Assembly: GCA_030639665.1 (NCBI GenBank)
Contig: DAOWCC010000058.1
Coordinates: forward strand, 1-11,968
Direction: 5' to 3'
Length of the DNA stretch: 11,968 nt
Source of the DNA: Elusimicrobiota bacterium
Lineage (GTDB): Bacteria > Elusimicrobiota > Elusimicrobia > Elusimicrobiales > UBA9959
Shown: positions 7,369 through 11,968 of the stretch, in pieces
How positions within the stretch are numbered: the stretch's first letter is position 1
How the letters are laid out: each line of letters opens with the position of its first letter
Made by a program: the position numbers and the translations under genes
Notes under the pieces: generated by a model
The model's database searches: none
What the model saw: only the letters and a program-made list of their open reading frames with translations
What the model was told of the DNA's origin: nothing

Positions 7369-7995
7369 ATGAAACACATGGGTAGAGGGACATTCCGAAA
7401 TATATTGGTATGTTGTAAAACGCTGATTTTCTCAATTTTAATATTCAGTTTTTGCGGTATTTCACATGCCGATGAAACGCGAACGCTTTACGAACTTTAT
7501 AAATCCACTTCAACCCCCAAACTCTATAAAAGACATATAGGAAAAATGCTTAAAAGGCAAGAGCGTATGGCGGTTATTCATAAAAAGGTAACTGAAAAGC
7601 GAAATAAAAAACAAAAAAGGCTTAAAGCTATTAAAGCGGTTTCCCAATTTCCAACAAAAAACAATATTATCCAAAGCGCGGACGCTTCCTTTAAACTCGG
7701 CGAAGTATATTCCTTTCCCAATCCCGCAAAAAAAACCAATCCAACTTTTCATATAGAAGTCGGTATAGCCGATAAAGTACAGCTATACATTTATGATGTT
7801 TCAGGCTCTTTGATTCATGAGGCCATAATAAACGGTTTGCCCCAAATAATAGATGATGGACAAGGCCCCCAATACGCTTATGAATATATGTGGAATACAT
7901 CAACAATAGCGAGTGGGGTATATCTTTATAGTATTAAAGCGGAAAAAAGCGGAAAAATACTTAGAAAGAACGGCAAATGCGCCGTGATAAAATAA
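7369..7995 (+). CDS. Small exported protein with FlgD/sorting-like C-terminal domain
   Basis: A 208-residue protein. Residues 1-34 form a signal peptide (basic start, hydrophobic ILVCCKTLIFSILIFSF, cleavage after SHA before DE). Residues ~50-90 are very rich in Lys and Arg and probably helical. Residues ~107-208 form a beta domain with the order YSFPNPA, VQLYIYDVSG, W, SGVYLYSIKA, and a final GKCAVIK: the pattern of FlgD Ig-like or type-A type-IX-secretion C-terminal domains. Such domains route proteins through the outer membrane in Bacteroidota, and similar ones serve as surface or assembly domains elsewhere. Here the protein is almost only that domain plus a linker, so it is unlikely to be an enzyme. 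Its stop abuts the PorV-like start with no gap. No Shine-Dalgarno is evident; ATG 7378 is an alternative start. Confidence 0.75.
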   Translation: MKHMGRGTFRNILVCCKTLIFSILIFSFCGISHADETRTLYELYKSTSTPKLYKRHIGKMLKRQERMAVIHKKVTEKRNKKQKRLKAIKAVSQFPTKNNIIQSADASFKLGEVYSFPNPAKKTNPTFHIEVGIADKVQLYIYDVSGSLIHEAIINGLPQIIDDGQGPQYAYEYMWNTSTIASGVYLYSIKAEKSGKILRKNGKCAVIK

Positions 7996-8892
7996 ATGAA
8001 AAAATCAATAACTTTAATTTTCTTAATCATCATAAGCGCGCAATATTCATTCGCGCAAAATACCACAGCGGCTTTTTTAAAACTTGGTTCCGGCGCCAAG
8101 GCTTTGGGGCTTGCCAATGCTTTCGTGGCCGCGAGCGCTGACATCAACGCTTTGGCATATAACCCTGCCGGCATAAACGGAATAGAGCAAAAAGAACTAA
8201 GTTTTACACATGCAAGCCTCGCGAACAACTTAAATTACAGTTTTACCGGTTATGGCATGCCCTTTGGCAACAATATTATAGGCATAGGCATCAATTATTT
8301 ATCCAATACCCACATAGAAGGCCGAGGCGCCAACCGCGAGCTTACAAATAATTTCAGCGCAAATGACATGGCTGTTAATTTGTCATATGGCAGAACAGTA
8401 TCAAGCAGGCTTGGTTTGGGCTTCAATCTTAAATATATAAAGAGCGAAATATCCGATATAAGTTCCAAAGGCTATGCTTTTGATCTGGGCGGCATTTATA
8501 AAACAAGCATACGGGGATTAAATTTCGGACTTTCAGCGCAAAACATCGGTTCAAAAATGAAATTTATAGACGAAGGCGATTCATTGCCCTTAACAATTAG
8601 AACGGGGATAAATTATATTGCGTTAGGTAATGTGGTTTTAAGTATGGAAGTTGACAGATTTATAAAAGAGAAAAAAACCACAATGAGCGCCGGGGTTGAA
8701 TATACTGTTTTAAATAGCCTTTCCTTAAGGACAGGTTATCTAAAAAACCTAAATATGGAAAGCTTAAAGACAGGAAACGGCCTAAGCGGCGGTTTTGGCT
8801 TAATGATTAGAAAATTTAAATTTGAATATGCCATAACGCCATTTGGCGAATTGGGCGACAGCCAAAGATTTAGTCTGGGGATGAAATTTTAA
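7996..8892 (+). CDS. PorV/PorQ-family (UPF0164) outer-membrane protein
   Basis: A 298-residue protein. Residues 1-20 are a signal peptide ending SFA before QN. It continues with the family signature: FLKLGSGAKALGLANAFVA, then DINALAYNPAGI, then ELSFTHASL (about residues 28-75). The rest alternates polar and hydrophobic residues in short strands with glycine and aromatic turns, and ends RFSLGMKF with a terminal Phe, as expected for a beta barrel inserted by Bam. Length fits the shorter UPF0164 members rather than Porphyromonas PorV (~390). PorV shuttles C-terminal-domain cargo in type IX secretion; other family members are of unknown role. Its position between a sorting-domain protein and a large exported peptidase suggests a role in their surface placement. 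It starts directly after the upstream stop, so translation is likely coupled. Confidence 0.87.
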   Translation: MKKSITLIFLIIISAQYSFAQNTTAAFLKLGSGAKALGLANAFVAASADINALAYNPAGINGIEQKELSFTHASLANNLNYSFTGYGMPFGNNIIGIGINYLSNTHIEGRGANRELTNNFSANDMAVNLSYGRTVSSRLGLGFNLKYIKSEISDISSKGYAFDLGGIYKTSIRGLNFGLSAQNIGSKMKFIDEGDSLPLTIRTGINYIALGNVVLSMEVDRFIKEKKTTMSAGVEYTVLNSLSLRTGYLKNLNMESLKTGNGLSGGFGLMIRKFKFEYAITPFGELGDSQRFSLGMKF

Positions 8893-8897
8893 TTATT

Positions 8898-11300
8898 ATG
8901 CGTTTGCCAATAAAAACAATATTTATGATTTTAGTTTTAGGATTATCTTCCGTTTTCGCGCAAGTGCAGAGTGAATCGCCTGTTTTGGATCCTAATTTTT
9001 CACATATTACATTTGAAAAGGCCAAAACATTTGAATCACCGATTGGGATTGAGCGATATCAAGACGGAAATCTTTATATAGCAGGCCAAAAATCACTGAC
9101 AAAACTAAATGCCGATGGGAACAAAATATGGAGCAATCTGTATGGCAAATGGTTTTATTCATGTAACGGCATTGGCATAGATAATGAAGGCAATGTATAT
9201 GTGGCGGTAATCGATTATCAAACTTGGAATGCTTTAGTATTGAAATATAATCCCCAAGGCGAAGTTATAAAAACTCAGATATTATCCAATGGTTTTGATG
9301 GTCCGCCTCTAGGAATAGTTTTTGACAGTAAATATGGCAGACTGTATGTTTCAAGTTATGAGGAAATACATTGCCTTGATAAAAACCTCGCTTTCATAAA
9401 CAAACAAATAACTCGCGATCTATTTCCCGATTACGGTTATATTTATTATGAAGTCGGATTAGATGTTGATAATAGCGGCAATGTATATGTGGGTGGTTAT
9501 AAAAGCGGATGGAATAAAAGCAGATATGTAGGTTTAAAATATGCTCCGCAACTTTCCGGTTTATTATGGTCAACAATAGGTGAGATAGAGCCGGCACTTG
9601 ATTACCTAAGTGATATGGTGGCAAGGCCTGAAGGCGGTATGTATATAGTGGGTTATGAATATGATGATAATTGGAATGAGGAGATATCGGTAAATTATTT
9701 CACCGATAGTGGCGCAATAGGTTGGAAAACCAATTTTTTTGGCTGGACGGATGTAACGGGACTTGCGACAGATGAAGTGGGAAATATATATATCGGCGCG
9801 ACATTTTATGATTATAGCGCGGCGCAATTGGTTAAATTGGATGGAGAAACAGGGAAGATTGCCTGGAGAAAATTGGATCCTTATGGTTGGTCATTTACGC
9901 AATCTTTAGTTGATGAACAAGATAGGGTATACGCGGTCGGTTGGCCTATGGAATATGTTCCCGGTGAAGATTTGTATATATCAAGATATTTACAAGGCGG
10001 GCAAGAAGACACAACGGCCCCGAAGGCTATTACCGACCTTGAGGCAATAAATGTTTCAACTGATACAATAACGCTTGAATGGACTGCTCCGGGTGATGAC
10101 GGAGATGAAGGAACGGCAAACAGTTATGATATTCGTTACACAACAGTAGGTTTTATAATATCGAACATGGTTTTTAGTTCCGCAACGCAGGTTTCAGGCG
10201 TTTCCTCGCCGCAAATTGCGGGAAGCACTGAAACATTCACCGTAACGGGATTGAATATGGGAACGACATATTACTTTGCCATTAAAACCAAGGATGAAGC
10301 GGAAAACATAAGTGATTTATCAAATGCTGTGGCTGTTAAAACACTTGGACTTTATGGTATTGTATCCAAGTCACCAGAAACACAAATAGTAACAGTGGGA
10401 AGCACAACTGCGCCTATGACAAGCCTTGTAAATGTATTTAATACAACAAATCCGGTTTCGGGTATAAGAGTTGATTTTTCAATATCAACATATCCCATCG
10501 GGTCGATAGGGCATGAACTTTCAAAATCCAGTGAAACGACCAAAGCCGGGTTGGCAGATGTTCAATTAAGACTTGGTGATATTCCGGCTGAATATGGTGT
10601 AATGGCCACATGTCCTGATTGTATCCCTTCCGCAAGCACCGTTACATTCAAATGCTGCGGGAAATTAAAGAATGATGATTTTAAGCAGTTTGATAGTAGG
10701 TGGAAAAGTGAGCATTATGACAATCTTTGTTCAACTTCTCCAGCGTACATAAAGAATAGGCCGGTATACAGTTGTGATGACCCGATATTTAATAATAAGC
10801 AATATACAGAATATAAATTCAGCATAAGAGCCAAAGGGTGTGGTTTAACCGCATTTGCGACGGTGATCAATTATTATAAAGAAGCATATAGTCTTCCAAT
10901 TTCCTCCACCACGCCTTTTGCATTGAACACCTATCTAAAAGACAATAGTGGGTATGGCACAGGTAAGTATAGAGGTGCTGTATTATTTAGTGAAGTTTTG
11001 AACATTTCCGATTCACCCGATTCATATGTAGACTTTTTGGGTAAAATAAATATCTGCACAAACAGAAAGTGTAAGCCGAAAGTGACAAGAAATGATTTGA
11101 TAAAGACTATTAATAAAGACCTTTCCAATAATAACCCTGTGATTATCCGTGTTTATGGACATTTTATGTTGGTAATTGGAAAATGCGGGGCCAAATATAT
11201 TGTATCAGATCCCGGATCAGGCCACACCGGACTATACGATCCAAATGGAAATCGGAAGCTTATAGGAATACGGCAATTTAGGTTGATAAAGAAACCGTAA
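8898..11300 (+). CDS. Exported beta-propeller, FN3, Ig-like protein with C39-like cysteine peptidase domain
   Basis: An 800-residue protein. Signal peptide 1-21 (cleavage VFA before QVQ). Residues ~30-360 are beta-propeller repeats with recurring D-x-x-GNVYV, SGNVYVGGY and VGNIYIGATF units. Residues ~373-484 form a fibronectin type III domain (ITLEWTAPGDDG, TYYFAIKTKDEAENIS). Residues ~485-590 are a bacterial Ig (Big-1/invasin-like) domain with GLADVQLRLGDIPAEYGV and a Cys-rich end (CPDC, CC). Residues ~594-800 match the Peptidase_C39_2 type: Q597 in KQFDSRW, Cys648 in KGCGLTA, His755 in YGHFMLV, Asp771 in SDPGSG, forming a plausible full catalytic set. The family cleaves peptides or acts as a papain-like hydrolase; the substrate is unknown. 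There is no sorting domain at its C-terminus. The gene starts 5 nt after the PorV-like gene without a Shine-Dalgarno. Confidence 0.82.
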   Translation: MRLPIKTIFMILVLGLSSVFAQVQSESPVLDPNFSHITFEKAKTFESPIGIERYQDGNLYIAGQKSLTKLNADGNKIWSNLYGKWFYSCNGIGIDNEGNVYVAVIDYQTWNALVLKYNPQGEVIKTQILSNGFDGPPLGIVFDSKYGRLYVSSYEEIHCLDKNLAFINKQITRDLFPDYGYIYYEVGLDVDNSGNVYVGGYKSGWNKSRYVGLKYAPQLSGLLWSTIGEIEPALDYLSDMVARPEGGMYIVGYEYDDNWNEEISVNYFTDSGAIGWKTNFFGWTDVTGLATDEVGNIYIGATFYDYSAAQLVKLDGETGKIAWRKLDPYGWSFTQSLVDEQDRVYAVGWPMEYVPGEDLYISRYLQGGQEDTTAPKAITDLEAINVSTDTITLEWTAPGDDGDEGTANSYDIRYTTVGFIISNMVFSSATQVSGVSSPQIAGSTETFTVTGLNMGTTYYFAIKTKDEAENISDLSNAVAVKTLGLYGIVSKSPETQIVTVGSTTAPMTSLVNVFNTTNPVSGIRVDFSISTYPIGSIGHELSKSSETTKAGLADVQLRLGDIPAEYGVMATCPDCIPSASTVTFKCCGKLKNDDFKQFDSRWKSEHYDNLCSTSPAYIKNRPVYSCDDPIFNNKQYTEYKFSIRAKGCGLTAFATVINYYKEAYSLPISSTTPFALNTYLKDNSGYGTGKYRGAVLFSEVLNISDSPDSYVDFLGKINICTNRKCKPKVTRNDLIKTINKDLSNNNPVIIRVYGHFMLVIGKCGAKYIVSDPGSGHTGLYDPNGNRKLIGIRQFRLIKKP

Positions 11301-11304
11301 GGAG
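11301..11304 (+). promoter_or_regulatory. Ribosome binding site of the last gene
   Basis: GGAG directly after the preceding TAA, 7 nt before ATG 11312. It is the only clear Shine-Dalgarno in this four-gene run and favours ATG over the GTG at 11306. Confidence 0.6.
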
Positions 11305-11311
11305 AGTGTTT

Positions 11312-11968
11312 ATGTGGTTTTTTCTTTTAGTGATTTTTAGTGTGCCGGTTTATGCGGAAGATGTAAGCCGCCTTTGCGTTAATGCAGGCTCATTCAATCC
11401 AGACGGCTCGTATGCTATGGAAACTAAAATTCATGTGATTATTAAGGACTCTCTGGATAGACAGGTGGGGTATAATCCTTTTGTTGATGAATTATTCAAT
11501 AGTATCCCCAACTCCAGTTACGATGTTATGTCTATAAATGACAATGAAAGCGGTTCGCTTGGTCCGGAAAGTATTGAACTATTTCTTCGGCCTGCAAGTG
11601 GAGAGTATTCAATATTCGTGTTCGCCGTCGACAACACCGAATATTCTCTGGACATACGGGGGTACCGCCGGTCTATTGGTCAGAAAGACATTCTAACATT
11701 TTCAAGCTATATAACATCCGGCACAACGGATTCGTATATTATGCAATTTGACCCTGCTCCCAACGCGCCTGCGCCAACAATAATAAAAGAAGTAACATTT
11801 GAAATTTTAAGAAATGATATAAATGTAGCATATAAATTAAACCAATTGTCCGATAAAAAATTTAAAGATGAATTGATAAAAATAATAGACCGCGCCGAGA
11901 AACTATCTATAAAATGTAAGAAAAAGAAAAAAGATGAAAATTGCGGAAACAAAAAAGCCGCTGTCAAT
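11312..11968 (+). CDS. Exported protein, 3' end outside window; possible FIMAH-like C-terminus
   Basis: The frame is open for 219 codons to the right edge, so the gene is partial. Residues 1-15 (MWFFLLVIFSVPVYA) look like a short signal peptide before EDV, although it lacks the usual basic start. Residues ~38-150 resemble a beta-sandwich found in exported bacterial proteins: DSLDRQVGYNPFVDELFNSI, then SIELFLRPASGEYSIFVFAV, then a strand ending IMQFDPAP. Residues ~175-219 turn helical and Lys-rich, with LSDKKFKDELIKIIDRAEKL and CGNKKAAVN. That order, a helix followed by GN-x-KAA-x-N, recalls the FIMAH domain, a small surface domain seen in Firmicutes and other phyla. The domain is cut by the window, so the call is tentative. 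It starts 11 nt after the peptidase gene and is likely co-transcribed. Role unknown. Confidence 0.7.
   Translation, partial: MWFFLLVIFSVPVYAEDVSRLCVNAGSFNPDGSYAMETKIHVIIKDSLDRQVGYNPFVDELFNSIPNSSYDVMSINDNESGSLGPESIELFLRPASGEYSIFVFAVDNTEYSLDIRGYRRSIGQKDILTFSSYITSGTTDSYIMQFDPAPNAPAPTIIKEVTFEILRNDINVAYKLNQLSDKKFKDELIKIIDRAEKLSIKCKKKKKDENCGNKKAAVN

Noticed and set aside
7342..7370. TTTACA as a -35 box for the exported-protein operon
   Set aside because: A -10 at normal spacing would fall on the start codon at 7369, so it cannot serve that start.
8898..11300. Type-IX C-terminal sorting domain on the large peptidase
   Set aside because: The protein ends within the peptidase fold (RQFRLIKKP) with none of the sorting-domain strand pattern.
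1..11968. tRNA, rRNA or CRISPR array
   Set aside because: No cloverleaf-like tract, rRNA-like stretch or regularly spaced direct repeats were found on reading the sequence.

Overview
The window looks like a chromosomal piece of a Gram-negative, fairly AT-rich bacterium. A PorV/PorQ-type (UPF0164) outer-membrane barrel and a FlgD/type-IX-like C-terminal domain point to an outer membrane and to lineages such as Elusimicrobiota, Omnitrophota, Firestonebacteria or Bacteroidota relatives. This taxonomic guess is inference; there is no rRNA or tRNA in the window to anchor it.

Left third (1-4690, + strand): an acyl-activation and reduction locus. The 3' part of a long GNAT-like protein overlaps by ATGA a LuxE-type acyl-protein synthetase. 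After a 191-bp gap holding a large imperfect hairpin comes an 877-residue fusion of a LuxC-type acyl reductase with a PaaK/LuxE-like adenylating ligase. The locus therefore encodes two acyl-activating enzymes and one thioester reductase, and the likely product is an aldehyde (or, after further reduction, an alcohol). No luciferase genes are visible. An AT-rich hairpin with a T tract ends the + strand unit.

Middle (4674-7024, - strand): a convergent two-gene operon with a major facilitator transporter first and, 2 nt later, a 373-residue GNAT-like protein that resembles the truncated protein at the left edge. A good extended -10 promoter lies upstream of the transporter. A 344-bp divergent intergenic region (7025-7368) follows, with a complex hairpin and a terminator-like stem-loop.

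Right part (7369-end, + strand): a tight run of exported proteins. In order they are a small protein with a basic linker and a FlgD/sorting-like beta domain, a PorV-family barrel, an 800-residue protein (beta-propeller, fibronectin III, Ig-like domain, C39-like cysteine peptidase), and a secreted protein cut by the right edge that may end in a FIMAH-like domain. Spacings are 0, 5 and 11 nt. The set reads as an envelope or surface module: a possible outer-membrane shuttle factor plus cargo.

The observations most worth following are the LuxC-ligase fusion beside LuxE and paired GNAT-like proteins, and the compact PorV/peptidase surface module.
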